Below, piece after piece: positions 1 through 7,691 of a stretch of 16,341 nt of DNA. The DNA comes from JANQRV01 sp964533785 (lineage in GTDB: Bacteria > Bacteroidota > Bacteroidia > Chitinophagales > Saprospiraceae): positions 1-16,341 of the forward strand of contig CAZHNG010000138.1 in assembly GCA_964533785.1 (NCBI GenBank), written 5' to 3'. Position 1 is the first letter of the stretch. Every line of letters begins with the position of its first letter. Made by a program: the position numbers and the translations under genes. Under the pieces are notes generated by a model, which worked only from the letters and a program-made list of their open reading frames with translations, was not told the origin of the DNA and searched no databases.

Positions 1-192
1 TTGGGCAAAAAGACGGCTTCAAAATGCAAAGAAATTTGTGTTACAGTGTACTTAGCTTTATCATAATATATAAATATATATTTCCAGATTCTTACTCAAA
101 ATCTTGGGTCTTTTAAGAGGACAAAGTATAACTACGAGTAAGCTTAATCCACAATACGATCAACTCGTTAACCCGTATATCATTCAAACCGT

Positions 193-1116
193 TTACCCCT
201 CATCCTTCCCTCTAAACAAGATCAACTGCCTCCCCGTCTGTTGAGACGTCAAAAACATGATATTCGGTTGACTGCTCTTGGCTACATCAGGCGAACAAAT
301 ACCACCCATGCGGTAATCGGGATCCGGTAATTGGGCCGGATCGACAAATTGGCCGACAAATTCCTCAACACCAAGTCCTTTTGCGGTACGATCGATTTGG
401 ATCTTAATGAAGTTGTTTTCTTTATCGATGAAGCCCGAAACGGGGTTGGCGTGGTACAGACGATCCGTACTAGGACTGGTCATTGGTGTACAGTTCGCCG
501 ATAATTCGGCGCTGCCGTTAGGGGGGCCGTTGGTGATTTCAGTCGGACTGACCGCAATAGCAGGAATTAAATTGGATTTTTCATTACCGAATTCATCCAG
601 GTCAGGTCTAAACCAGATGCAATAATCGCGGTTATTCGGACTGAACCAGGCATCGACTACCAAGGGTGGGGGAGAGGGCGGAATAGTAGGAATAATGATC
701 AACGGTGGAGTTGGGGTTATGAAAAAAGGATTGTCAACGAAAAAGGTTTCATCCACAATATTGGTGGTGGAGCCAATGGGAATGAATTGACCGGAACAAT
801 CAGGATCGTCAATCAAAAAAGTAGCATTATTACTAACTTCTTCGGGGATACGGACAATCGCTGCTCCTAAGGTTTCCTCAAAACTACTTCTTAGTTCTAT
901 TACTTCTGAGCTCGGGGAGCCAGTAGACATTAAGATCTTTCTTCCTTCCAGAAAGTTGGAAGGATTAGAAGCGATCATCAATTCCGTCCCCGCCTGGTAA
1001 GGGCCTTGAGGGACGATGACGTTGTTAGCAGGGAAAGATTCGCACTCCGGATTGCAGGCCAAACTTACTAAGACAATAGAGGCAATTATGCATCCTCTCA
1101 TTATTAATGTAGACAT
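193..1116 (-). CDS. Orphan lipoprotein with a proline-rich central linker
   Basis: This is a predicted lipoprotein of about 307 residues with no family that I recognise. The open frame can be extended to a TTG at 1122, but the ATG at 1116 gives a normal lipoprotein signal: a short N-terminus with an Arg at position 7, a hydrophobic stretch, and VSLAC with the lipidated Cys at about position 21. The residue after the Cys is Asn, so no Asp retention signal is seen. The mature part has an N-terminal half with several Cys residues (two close to the lipidated end) and a run of prolines and isoleucines near residues 130-155 (PTPP, PPSPPP) that looks like a flexible linker. The C-terminal part contains a conserved-looking WFSPNNRDYCIWFRPD stretch. 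The gene lies 63 bases downstream of the C1A peptidase gene on the same strand, so co-transcription is possible. A TAnnTTTG box at 1151-1158 could also give it its own promoter. The function is unknown; cell-surface location is inference. Confidence 0.75.
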   Translation of the reverse strand: MSTLIMRGCIIASIVLVSLACNPECESFPANNVIVPQGPYQAGTELMIASNPSNFLEGRKILMSTGSPSSEVIELRSSFEETLGAAIVRIPEEVSNNATFLIDDPDCSGQFIPIGSTTNIVDETFFVDNPFFITPTPPLIIIPTIPPSPPPLVVDAWFSPNNRDYCIWFRPDLDEFGNEKSNLIPAIAVSPTEITNGPPNGSAELSANCTPMTSPSTDRLYHANPVSGFIDKENNFIKIQIDRTAKGLGVEEFVGQFVDPAQLPDPDYRMGGICSPDVAKSSQPNIMFLTSQQTGRQLILFRGKDEG

Positions 1117-1150
1117 ATTCAAAAAAAATTATGGGTTAAGTTTTAAGCTT

Positions 1151-1158
1151 CAAAACTA
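1151..1158 (-). promoter_or_regulatory. Candidate -7 box of the orphan lipoprotein gene
   Basis: On the minus strand this reads TAGTTTTG, an exact match to the Bacteroidota -7 consensus TAnnTTTG, 34 bases before the ATG at 1116. No TTG (-33 element) is found at the normal spacing, so the assignment is weak. The implied leader would be roughly 25 bases. Confidence 0.35.
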
Positions 1159-1185
1159 AGGAAAGAATGACATATTATATTAATT

Positions 1186-2763
1186 TCAATTCACATTTAC
1201 CGTCAAAATAATGGGAACGATTTTTCCGGTACTCCGGGTACTGACTTCAAAAGCCATTTCATTTGGTTGGTAAGTAATATCTGAAGAAGGTACCATATAC
1301 TTTCCGAGGATCTCAAATAAACGTCCGGACATATTGGCTTTAGCTTTTGCTAATTCTGCTGCCAGCAATTTAATGTATTCTGCTTTGATCTTGTTCTTTG
1401 AAAACAGCACTACCAGGTGGTCATCGCCTTTGTGGGTTAACTCCAAGGCCGAGTCTTCCGTGGGAATGGTAAGTACTGAGCCGTTTTCCCAGATTAAGGC
1501 CGATTGTTTTTGTCCGGTGAATTGGTCGTTATAATCTTCCGATCTGGGAAAATGTACCTGGGTTTTCCCAATTGCGTCAATACTGAAAACATAAATATAA
1601 CTGTTTTGAAAGCCGTTTTTGACCAATAATTGAAATTTATCTCCCTTTTGCCAGCTGCCTTTTAACTGGTAATGTTCATTTGAAAACTGGACTTTGGCTT
1701 CTTCGAACATCGGCCCATTGTCCCAACCGATGTAGTGCTGAAAACCAAAATAACCTGAAAATTTGGTGAGCGGCCTGCTTTGCGTTTTTTCTGAGTTGAC
1801 TTTCCGCTTTTTTTCCAGCGGTGTTGGTTGCTGGGTATTCGTAATCTTGTCTGCATCGAAAGTGATGGGATCTGCATCCGTCAACATTAGAGCGAAAGCC
1901 TGGCGGCAATGTTTGGCAAAATGGGCGTACCGTATCCAGATAAAACCGTTTTCACCCCAGTTTTTTCCCCAGCTGTTCATTATCTTAAAAGCGCCTTTCA
2001 TTTCCGCTGCTACGGGCCTCAAGGGACTACTGAACTTGTTATCATCATAACCGACTACGACCATGGCGTGACCGCCGGCATAGGTTTTGTCGCCAACGGT
2101 GGGCAGCCAGCTCTGGTCGCCCGCTTTGATCTGGTAAAAGTTATTCAGAACCGTCATCCCTACTATCACCGGCTTGTTTTGGGCCAGGACTAACTTCACT
2201 TTTTTGATCTTTTCTTCACTATCTGTGGAAATTCTGAATAGTGGAAGATAATCTTCAATCCGGTATTTTTCTGCTTTCTGTAATAACCCCGGCGTTACTT
2301 CCTTATTGCAATCATTGATGTCAAAATCAAAATCACTGGCCAGGCAGTTACCTTTTTCCTGGATCAGGTTCAAAGCTTTGGGCATGGTTATCCCCAGATC
2401 ACAATTCCCGGTGCTGATCTGATTGTAAACGAACAAGGCTGAATTGGCATTTTCCGAAATCTGCCGCCGGTCCTTCCAATTGTTTTTGATGGCTCTTTCG
2501 ATCGTCATCGCTCCATAACCTACCGACCAGCCCACGCAGGAAGAAATGTCTCCCTGATGCCGGATCTCGGGACAGTAAGGAGATAGGTCGACTTTGTCTT
2601 TCAATGCTCTTGCGCCGCTCCCGATCCGGATATGCTCTGATGTAAAAGACAAAGATTCGTATTCTTCTTCATCCATAACTAAGCCACTTTTCAATGGTTG
2701 CTGGGCAAACGAAAAGATTGAAGTCGTAAACACTGTAAATGTGAGAAAGAGAACTTTTTGCAT
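1186..2763 (-). CDS. Secreted papain-like C1A cysteine peptidase with C-terminal DUF4384-like domain
   Basis: This is an exported cysteine endopeptidase of the papain family (C1A). Residues 1-20 form a signal peptide with cleavage expected after Ala20 (SFA|QQ). The catalytic set is complete: the oxyanion Gln70 and nucleophile Cys76 lie in HQGDISSCVGWS, the general base His232 in GGHAMVVVGYD, and Asn263 in MNSWGKNWGENGF. The region between the signal and Gln70 is short (about 50 residues), so there is no long inhibitory propeptide. Residues from about 345 to 470 resemble DUF4384: a GDKFQLLVKNGFQNSYIYVFSID segment, then VHFPR, then an IPTEDSALEL...DHLVVLFSK segment. This domain often follows caspase-like or C1 peptidase domains in Bacteroidota. 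The start is ATG. A terminator hairpin (2794-2819) separates it from the upstream Ig-like gene. No exact -7 box is seen before it. The substrate is unknown; periplasmic or surface proteolysis is inferred. Confidence 0.88.
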   Translation of the reverse strand: MQKVLFLTFTVFTTSIFSFAQQPLKSGLVMDEEEYESLSFTSEHIRIGSGARALKDKVDLSPYCPEIRHQGDISSCVGWSVGYGAMTIERAIKNNWKDRRQISENANSALFVYNQISTGNCDLGITMPKALNLIQEKGNCLASDFDFDINDCNKEVTPGLLQKAEKYRIEDYLPLFRISTDSEEKIKKVKLVLAQNKPVIVGMTVLNNFYQIKAGDQSWLPTVGDKTYAGGHAMVVVGYDDNKFSSPLRPVAAEMKGAFKIMNSWGKNWGENGFIWIRYAHFAKHCRQAFALMLTDADPITFDADKITNTQQPTPLEKKRKVNSEKTQSRPLTKFSGYFGFQHYIGWDNGPMFEEAKVQFSNEHYQLKGSWQKGDKFQLLVKNGFQNSYIYVFSIDAIGKTQVHFPRSEDYNDQFTGQKQSALIWENGSVLTIPTEDSALELTHKGDDHLVVLFSKNKIKAEYIKLLAAELAKAKANMSGRLFEILGKYMVPSSDITYQPNEMAFEVSTRSTGKIVPIILTVNVN

Positions 2764-2793
2764 AACACTTCAAAGATTAAAAAATACCAAAAT

Positions 2794-2819
2794 ACCCTCT
2801 GTTAGAGTCAACAGAGGGT
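2794..2819 (-). terminator. Rho-independent terminator after the Ig-like gene
   Basis: A perfect 10-bp stem (ACCCTCTGTT at 2794-2803 pairing with AACAGAGGGT at 2810-2819) encloses a 6-base loop. Read on the minus strand it is followed by ATTTTGGTATTTTTT, a U-rich tract. It lies 40 bases after the stop of the small Ig-like gene and 31 bases before the peptidase start, so it should end the upstream transcript. Confidence 0.75.
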
Positions 2820-2859
2820 CGTGTTTATAGGATCAGATAAGTTCTACTGTGTGTTGGGT

Positions 2860-3246
2860 TTAACGGCCCCTTACTTTAAAAGTACTGTATTGGGTAGTTT
2901 TACCACCTTTTTTATCGGTAATTACCGCTTTTAGCTTGTAAGTACCAGGTTTTAACACCTTGGGCCCACCCCTAAGTCCACTTCCTTTTCCCCATGCGAA
3001 TGGATATCTGGTGTCTCTGCCGACTGATCGGTTATTAATATACAAGTCGATTGAGGAGATGTTTTTCGGCTCTTTGGGGTCAATTTTTACCCAAAATAAA
3101 GAGTCTCTAATGAAAGAATTTGGCTTCGGATAATCAAAAGTTACTCCTAGGTTAGTACTCGGTGAAGTACTTTTTTGAGCGGATAACGTGGAAATGGAAG
3201 CTACAAACAATACTAAAATTGCCAATACTGAAAATAAGTTTTTCAT
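2860..3246 (-). CDS. Small secreted protein with a bacterial Ig-like domain
   Basis: This 128-residue protein is a single exported beta-sandwich-like domain. Residues 1-23 are a signal peptide (Lys3, a hydrophobic core, cleavage near LSA|Q). The rest matches the pattern of bacterial Ig-like modules found as linkers in glycoside hydrolases and surface proteins: a proline-containing first strand (TFDYPKPNSFI), ISSIDLYINNRSVGRDTRYPFAW in the middle, and a closing KPGTYKLKAVITDKKGG...STFKVRGR. Such modules are normally parts of larger proteins, so a free-standing copy is slightly unusual. No catalytic motif is present. It is closed by its own terminator and preceded by a 303-base gap, so it is probably transcribed alone. 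The Ig-like assignment rests on pattern recognition only; binding or scaffold function is inference. Confidence 0.7.
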   Translation of the reverse strand: MKNLFSVLAILVLFVASISTLSAQKSTSPSTNLGVTFDYPKPNSFIRDSLFWVKIDPKEPKNISSIDLYINNRSVGRDTRYPFAWGKGSGLRGGPKVLKPGTYKLKAVITDKKGGKTTQYSTFKVRGR

Positions 3247-3327
3247 GTTGTTTTTTAATTTAAGTTAAATAACCAATACACTTCATCGTAAAATGGAGTA
3301 TGAGATTGTCCTTTCAAAAAAATGATA

Positions 3328-3348
3328 TTAACACTTTCTTAACACTTT
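3328..3348. repeat. Tandem 10-bp direct repeat, 11-base period
   Basis: TTAACACTTT occurs at 3328-3337 and again at 3339-3348, separated by one base. An 11-base period puts both copies on the same face of the helix, as in binding sites for OmpR/PhoB-type regulators. It sits about 80 bases upstream of the Ig-like gene. A regulator site is inference; chance in AT-rich DNA cannot be excluded. Confidence 0.4.
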
Positions 3349-3446
3349 GAGGATGGAAATATCAAAAGTGCTTGATTTTTTCTTCAGTAGAATAATTGTC
3401 GAATGAATAATAATTCCTAACAGTAGGTAAAATAAAAGGAGGGCTG

Positions 3447-3498
3447 AAGCAAAGGTACAAAAGTCTCTGGATATTCTGACTCAATGGTACCTTTGCTT
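3447..3498. repeat. 12-bp inverted repeat; possible Tricorn terminator or operator
   Basis: AAGCAAAGGTAC (3447-3458) and GTACCTTTGCTT (3487-3498) are perfect reverse complements with a 28-base spacer. Read on the minus strand, the second arm is followed by a pyrimidine-rich stretch with TTTTATTTT, so it could be a large-loop terminator about 50 bases after the Tricorn stop. Each arm also contains TACCTTTG, an exact TAnnTTTG box, on opposite strands and pointing outward. The left-arm box (minus strand, 3457-3450) points at the Ig-like gene, with a CAA/TTG at 3482-3484 that is slightly too far to be an ideal -33 element. Confidence 0.5.
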
Positions 3499-3549
3499 GG
3501 GAATAAATGAGGTGCGAAATAGGTGGAAAGGGGAGGTGCGGGTATTTAT

Positions 3550-6500
3550 TTACTCTTTATTAGGACGTTTATACCTCACCGGCGCCGGCGGTTCCGGCAT
3601 CAATTCGAATTCGTCTTGCGCTAATAACCGTAAACCCTCCTCTACTGCCGCTTCCAGTTGAGGATCGTGCCCTTCCATGACTTTTTTAGGGTCTTGGATG
3701 ATCTCGATATCTGGACTAACACCCTCACCTTCTACGGCCCATTTGCCCTCGACATCGTAGAAACCACCCCGCGGAGCAACAAACCTTCCGCCATCTATAA
3801 AGGGCGGCGTATCCCAGGTGCCTACCAAACCTCCCCAGGTGCGCGTACCTACCAACGGACCAATATCAGCAGCTTTAAACATGTAAGGCAATAAATCGCC
3901 ACCCGAACCGGCACGCTCATTGATGATCATTACCTTAGGCCCCCAAATGCCGGCCATTGGAGTAGTCCAGGGACGACGATCGTTAGCCGCGCTATTGAAA
4001 TAACCAAATAACTGGCGATTCATAATATCGATCATATAATCGGCAGCGGAACCACCACCGTTATTGCGTTCGTCGATGACAACACCTTTACGGTCCTGCT
4101 GTGCAAAATAATAGCGGTTGAAAGCAGAGAAACCACTTCCCCCGGTATTAGGCAAATAAACGTAAGCCAGTTTACCACCTGATAATTCATCCACCTTTCG
4201 GCGGTTGCTCTCGATCCAGTCGTAAGAACGCAACTGGTATTCACTACTGACCGGCTTAACGGTCACCAGCCGGGCATCTTCCATGGTTGGACCGTTATTG
4301 ATCAGCAGAACCGTTTGACGGTTTACTGTTTCTTCAAATAAACTGAAGATGTTTTGATCGCCTGTGAGTTCCTGGCCATTGACGGCAAGGATATAATCAC
4401 CGGCTTCAATGTTTAGCCCTGGTAAGGCGAGTGGACCTTGAAGATTAGGATTCCAGCTTTCTCCAGTGTAGATCTTTTTGATCCGGTAACGATTGTTTTC
4501 AATGACATAATCCGCCCCCAGCAGACCAACGCCTACTCTTTCAAGGTCGGGCATATCGCCTCCACGTACGTAAGAATGTCCTACCGCTACTTCTCCACTC
4601 ATGATATCTAAAACATAGTTCAGATCGGAACGATGGCGAACGTGATCGATCCATGGGCTATACCAATTCCAGACATCGTCCCAAGGAGCACCGTGGACAT
4701 TTTCCACGTAAAGAAAGTCGCGCATATAACGCCAACCTTCCCTAAAGATCTGTTGGTACTCTCCCTGCGGATCTATTTTTATACGCAACTTCATCGTTAA
4801 CTTGCCATCTCCATTTTTTGGTTTGCTACCGGTTCCCACGATCGACCATCCTCCATTGGTCTGCACCAATATTGATTTACGGTCAAAAGAAGTTACGGCT
4901 TGCCGTACGCCGGTCATAAATTCCGTACTTTCTTTTTCTTTGATGTCATATTTATGGAGTTTAACTCCCGATTCATTAGGAATGGATTCTGTATAGAAGA
5001 CCGTATTTTCAGGCCCTTTGAGTAAGCTTTGGTAATTGCGGGTCGGAACATCAATGGCCAAGATCCGGTTTTGAATACCCTCCAGGTCAATTTGGACGGT
5101 AGTTTCTTCAGTTTCTTCTCCATTTTTATCATTCTTCTCTTCTTTTTCCTCGTCTCCAGTTTTAGGCAGGAAAGGAGAAGGTTCATTTTGATCCAGGACG
5201 ATCAGGTAGATACTGCGACTCACATCGGGGTCATAACTACTCATATCCAGCCAACCGGTATTTAAACCATAATTAGTACTGGCAAGAAAATAGAGGTATT
5301 TACCATTTTCGTCCCAAACCGGAGTAGTGGCGTCGGCCATGCCATCCGTTAGTTGGTGCCGCTCTCCACTTTCAATATTATAAACGAAAATGGCTTTGAA
5401 ATGGCTTTCCAACTGACGGGCGTAGGCAATCCATTTGCTATCGGGAGACCAAACCGGGTTCATTGCCCGGTTGGGATGAGCGTATCGGTCAGTATCCACT
5501 TTTTTTGCGGTGCCGGATTCAACGTTCACATACCAGATGTTGTAATCGGTGTCGGTGTAGGCGATGTATTTTCCGTCACCGGACCAGGTAGGCCGGAAAT
5601 AAAAAGTAGGATTGGGAAGTGTTATCGTCTTTTTTTGCTCACCTAGTTGATCCGCAATAACCAGTTTATATTCTCCGCTTTCATCGGAAAACCAGGCTAT
5701 TTGATCACCTTTTGGTGACCAGACCGGCTGACGTTCAGCGGATCTGGGCTTGCGGGTAAGATTACGCCAATCTCCCTCTTCCTTAGGTACGGTAAATATT
5801 TCGCCACGGTATTCAAAGATGGCTCTTTTACCGGTAGGGCTGATTTGAGGGTTGGTCAAAGAGCGGGCACTGACATCTTCCCAGCGGGGACGGGCGAAAC
5901 TCATATCTCCTTTTACATTAACATCCAGTTGTTTTGTTGAGCCAGAAGTTGGATCTAATAAATGTAAATATCCTCCCTGTTCGTAAACGATACCTTCAGG
6001 TCCGGCGTCCAAGCTCTTTATATCGAAATCAGCGTGTCGAGTGACTTGCCGCAAGGCTTGCGTAGCGGGATTGAAGGCCCAGATATTCATGGCGTAATCC
6101 CTTTCGCTTAAAAAGAAAACCTCTTCTCCGTACCACACTGGATCTAAGTGTCTTTCCTGAGTAGGTTGCGGCGTACGGATCAATTCCAATGTTTCCAGGT
6201 TGACGATCCAGATGGGCATGGCCTGTCCGCCACGGTAGTTGCGCCATTCGGGGTCCCAAAAGGTGATCGGAACATAAGCGATGTGTTTACCATCCGGAGA
6301 GACCTCTCCCCACGCTGCTCTGGGTACTTTTATCGGTTCCGGAAACCCTCCGTCTAAACCAATTGTGAATAATTTATTCAAGCGCGTAGGGTGGCCGTAC
6401 CTGCTTGAACGAAAAATGATCTTATTATCCGGTGTCCAACCCTGAACGATATCTGATCCGGGATGAAAGGATAATCGTTGCGGGCTACCGCCGGTAGCAG

Positions 6501-6771
6501 GAATGACGTATACATCGGTATTTCCATCATATTCCGCAGAAAAAGCGATATATTTTTCATCTGTAGAAAAATGAGGATGGGTTTCCGACCCTTCATTGCT
6601 GGTCAGTCGTTGAGCGTCTCCTCCATTGCGATCGACTATCCACAGGTCGTCTGCGTAGACGAAAACAATTTTGTCTTTGGATAGGGTCGGCCGGCGCAGT
6701 AGTTGAGTGCCTTGAGCCAAAAGATAGACTGAAGACAGCAAAAAAATGATAATGGTAAGTTGGTTTTTCAT
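3550..6771 (-). CDS. Exported Tricorn-type serine protease (S41 family, PD40 beta-propellers and PDZ)
   Basis: This large peptidase is homologous to archaeal Tricorn, which trims peptides from upstream proteolysis. The order is: signal peptide (about 1-19, ending LLAQG); PD40/WD-like beta-propeller repeats to about residue 540 (for example SNEGSETHPHFSTDEKYIAFSAEYDG, and repeated PVWSPxGxxIAW units); a highly charged linker rich in Glu and Lys at about 545-570; a helical C1-type region (GEYQQIFREGWRYMRDFLYV); a PDZ-like domain at about 750-850 (LNIEAGDYILAVNGQ); and the S41 core. Catalytic His732 lies in VGHSYVRGGD, nucleophile Ser956 in ERAGSGGDLLPY, and the charge-relay Glu lies in VEGEGVSPD (1013-1021). 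Archaeal Tricorn has Ser-His where this protein has Gly-His. Length matches the family (about 1070). The signal peptide implies periplasmic rather than cytosolic action. The gene is transcribed divergently from the response regulator. Function in peptide turnover is inferred. Confidence 0.95.
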   Translation of the reverse strand: MKNQLTIIIFLLSSVYLLAQGTQLLRRPTLSKDKIVFVYADDLWIVDRNGGDAQRLTSNEGSETHPHFSTDEKYIAFSAEYDGNTDVYVIPATGGSPQRLSFHPGSDIVQGWTPDNKIIFRSSRYGHPTRLNKLFTIGLDGGFPEPIKVPRAAWGEVSPDGKHIAYVPITFWDPEWRNYRGGQAMPIWIVNLETLELIRTPQPTQERHLDPVWYGEEVFFLSERDYAMNIWAFNPATQALRQVTRHADFDIKSLDAGPEGIVYEQGGYLHLLDPTSGSTKQLDVNVKGDMSFARPRWEDVSARSLTNPQISPTGKRAIFEYRGEIFTVPKEEGDWRNLTRKPRSAERQPVWSPKGDQIAWFSDESGEYKLVIADQLGEQKKTITLPNPTFYFRPTWSGDGKYIAYTDTDYNIWYVNVESGTAKKVDTDRYAHPNRAMNPVWSPDSKWIAYARQLESHFKAIFVYNIESGERHQLTDGMADATTPVWDENGKYLYFLASTNYGLNTGWLDMSSYDPDVSRSIYLIVLDQNEPSPFLPKTGDEEKEEKNDKNGEETEETTVQIDLEGIQNRILAIDVPTRNYQSLLKGPENTVFYTESIPNESGVKLHKYDIKEKESTEFMTGVRQAVTSFDRKSILVQTNGGWSIVGTGSKPKNGDGKLTMKLRIKIDPQGEYQQIFREGWRYMRDFLYVENVHGAPWDDVWNWYSPWIDHVRHRSDLNYVLDIMSGEVAVGHSYVRGGDMPDLERVGVGLLGADYVIENNRYRIKKIYTGESWNPNLQGPLALPGLNIEAGDYILAVNGQELTGDQNIFSLFEETVNRQTVLLINNGPTMEDARLVTVKPVSSEYQLRSYDWIESNRRKVDELSGGKLAYVYLPNTGGSGFSAFNRYYFAQQDRKGVVIDERNNGGGSAADYMIDIMNRQLFGYFNSAANDRRPWTTPMAGIWGPKVMIINERAGSGGDLLPYMFKAADIGPLVGTRTWGGLVGTWDTPPFIDGGRFVAPRGGFYDVEGKWAVEGEGVSPDIEIIQDPKKVMEGHDPQLEAAVEEGLRLLAQDEFELMPEPPAPVRYKRPNKE

Positions 6772-6792
6772 TTTTTACTTTTTGCTATTATA

Positions 6793-6807
6793 CTGCAATT
6801 TTTGCAG
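6793..6807. repeat. Short palindrome in the Tricorn leader/promoter region
   Basis: CTGCAA-TTT-TTGCAG forms a 6-bp inverted repeat with a 3-base centre, 22 bases upstream of the Tricorn ATG. It may be a leader hairpin or a regulator site. No exact TAnnTTTG box is visible for the Tricorn gene, so its relation to the promoter is unclear. Confidence 0.35.
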
Positions 6808-6892
6808 GGATAAAAATATTGTATTTTGGGGGAGACATTTTATCCATAAGTTACACATTAAGGTATAAGAAAGTATTGGTCGAAGATATTGC

Positions 6893-6924
6893 GAATTCAG
6901 GTCTGTCGTATTGGTTCTGAATTC
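6893..6924. promoter_or_regulatory. 8-bp inverted repeat upstream of the response regulator gene
   Basis: GAATTCAG (6893-6900) and CTGAATTC (6917-6924) are perfect reverse complements with a 16-base spacer, so the centres lie 24 bases apart (about two helical turns). The repeat lies in the divergent gap between the Tricorn and response regulator genes, 60 bases before the regulator ATG. This is a plausible binding site for a dimeric regulator, possibly the LuxR-type product itself. The role is inference. Confidence 0.35.
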
Positions 6925-6984
6925 CAGGATTGAGAAGACGCCGAACAAGCCTATTAAATGTTCGAAAAAAGTTAATAGCTCACT

Positions 6985-7605
6985 ATGCGTATTTTAATTG
7001 TAGAAGACGATGTCATAACTGCCGAGGATATTGCAGATCTTTTAGAGGAAGCAGGTTTTCAAATCTCCGGTATTGCCTACCACGGCAAAGAAGCACTGAA
7101 TGAATTGGAAAACAATACACCTGACCTAGTCTTATTAGATATTCATTTAAACCAAGGCCTGACTGGCATCCAGCTTGCGCATATTATCAATAAAAAGTAC
7201 CAGCTTCCTTTTCTCTATTTAACGGCATTTTCTGATCAAAAGACGGTAAATCAGGTGAAAACGACCCATCCCATGGGATACCTGGTTAAGCCTTTTGATG
7301 AAAAATCTTTGATCACGACAATTGAAATTGCCTACTACAATTACGCACAATTGTGGAAAAACCGTCGCCCTGATTTGACGAAACCATTGATCAATCAACA
7401 AATCCATACGCCATTGACTTCTCGGGAATTTTGTATCCTACAACTGTTATTAGAAGGCATGACTAACAAACAGATTGCGGAAGAATTATGTGTTTCTACC
7501 AATACCGTAAAGACTCACCTTTCCAATATTTACTTAAAGTTAGAAGTAAACTCTCGTTCCAAGATCTTTACCCGTATGAATACATTGTTGCGGAAAGCTT
7601 CTTGA
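6985..7605 (+). CDS. REC-LuxR (NarL-type) response regulator
   Basis: This 206-residue protein is a two-component transcription regulator. The receiver domain covers about residues 1-120: acidic pocket Glu7/Asp8, phospho-acceptor Asp52 in LVLLDIHL, switch Thr80 in LYLTAF, and Lys102 in YLVKPF. The C-terminal LuxR/GerE helix-turn-helix covers about 143-200 (LTSREFCILQLLLEGMTNKQIAEELCVSTNTVKTHLSNIY), all hallmark residues present. Length is normal for the family. The gene is single, divergent from Tricorn and closed by a strong terminator. The likely partner is the HisKA_2 kinase encoded at 9685-11544, since kinases of that class are commonly paired with REC-LuxR or REC-LytTR regulators in Bacteroidota; no other kinase lies in the window. 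Target genes are unknown; the adjacent HTTM unit is a reasonable candidate. Confidence 0.95.
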   Translation: MRILIVEDDVITAEDIADLLEEAGFQISGIAYHGKEALNELENNTPDLVLLDIHLNQGLTGIQLAHIINKKYQLPFLYLTAFSDQKTVNQVKTTHPMGYLVKPFDEKSLITTIEIAYYNYAQLWKNRRPDLTKPLINQQIHTPLTSREFCILQLLLEGMTNKQIAEELCVSTNTVKTHLSNIYLKLEVNSRSKIFTRMNTLLRKAS

Positions 7606-7641
7606 TTGAAATATTGATTTTAGAGGATGTTTAAATTTCTA

Positions 7642-7674
7642 ACCAGATCCTGACATTCATCGTCAGGATCTGGT
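7642..7674 (+). terminator. Terminator after the response regulator gene
   Basis: A perfect 13-bp stem (7642-7654 with 7662-7674; arms ACCAGATCCTGAC and GTCAGGATCTGGT) encloses a 7-base loop. It is followed by ATCTTATTT and lies 36 bases after the stop codon. This isolates the regulator gene from the next plus-strand gene. Confidence 0.85.
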
Positions 7675-7691
7675 ATCTTATTTCCCTAAAT

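Larger units (their letters stand above)
3247..3549. other. Gene-free gap with repeat elements
   Basis: This 303-base gap lies between the Tricorn gene stop and the Ig-like gene start, both on the minus strand. It holds two listed elements: a 10-bp direct repeat with 11-base period at 3328-3348 and a 12-bp inverted repeat at 3447-3498. I see no open frame of substance and no RNA gene that I can recognise. It should contain the end of the Tricorn transcript and the promoter of the Ig-like gene. Confidence 0.6.

Noticed and set aside
61..85. AT-rich near-palindromic stretch (repeated ATATAT)
   Set aside because: Low-complexity AT DNA forms chance palindromes; there is no gene start nearby that it could serve and no T-tract hairpin for the lipoprotein gene.
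1763..2193. Plus-strand open frames of 94-95 codons inside the peptidase gene
   Set aside because: They lie opposite a gene with complete catalytic motifs, have no recognisable protein features, and are antisense shadows.
3550..6771. Reading the large protease as a prolyl oligopeptidase/DPP4-like enzyme because of its N-terminal propeller
   Set aside because: There is no alpha/beta-hydrolase domain; the C-terminal part has PDZ and S41 motifs (GSGGD), which define a Tricorn-type enzyme.
6821..6828. Plus-strand -7 box for the response regulator (GTATTTTG)
   Set aside because: It is one base short of the TAnnTTTG spacing and lies over 150 bases from the start codon.
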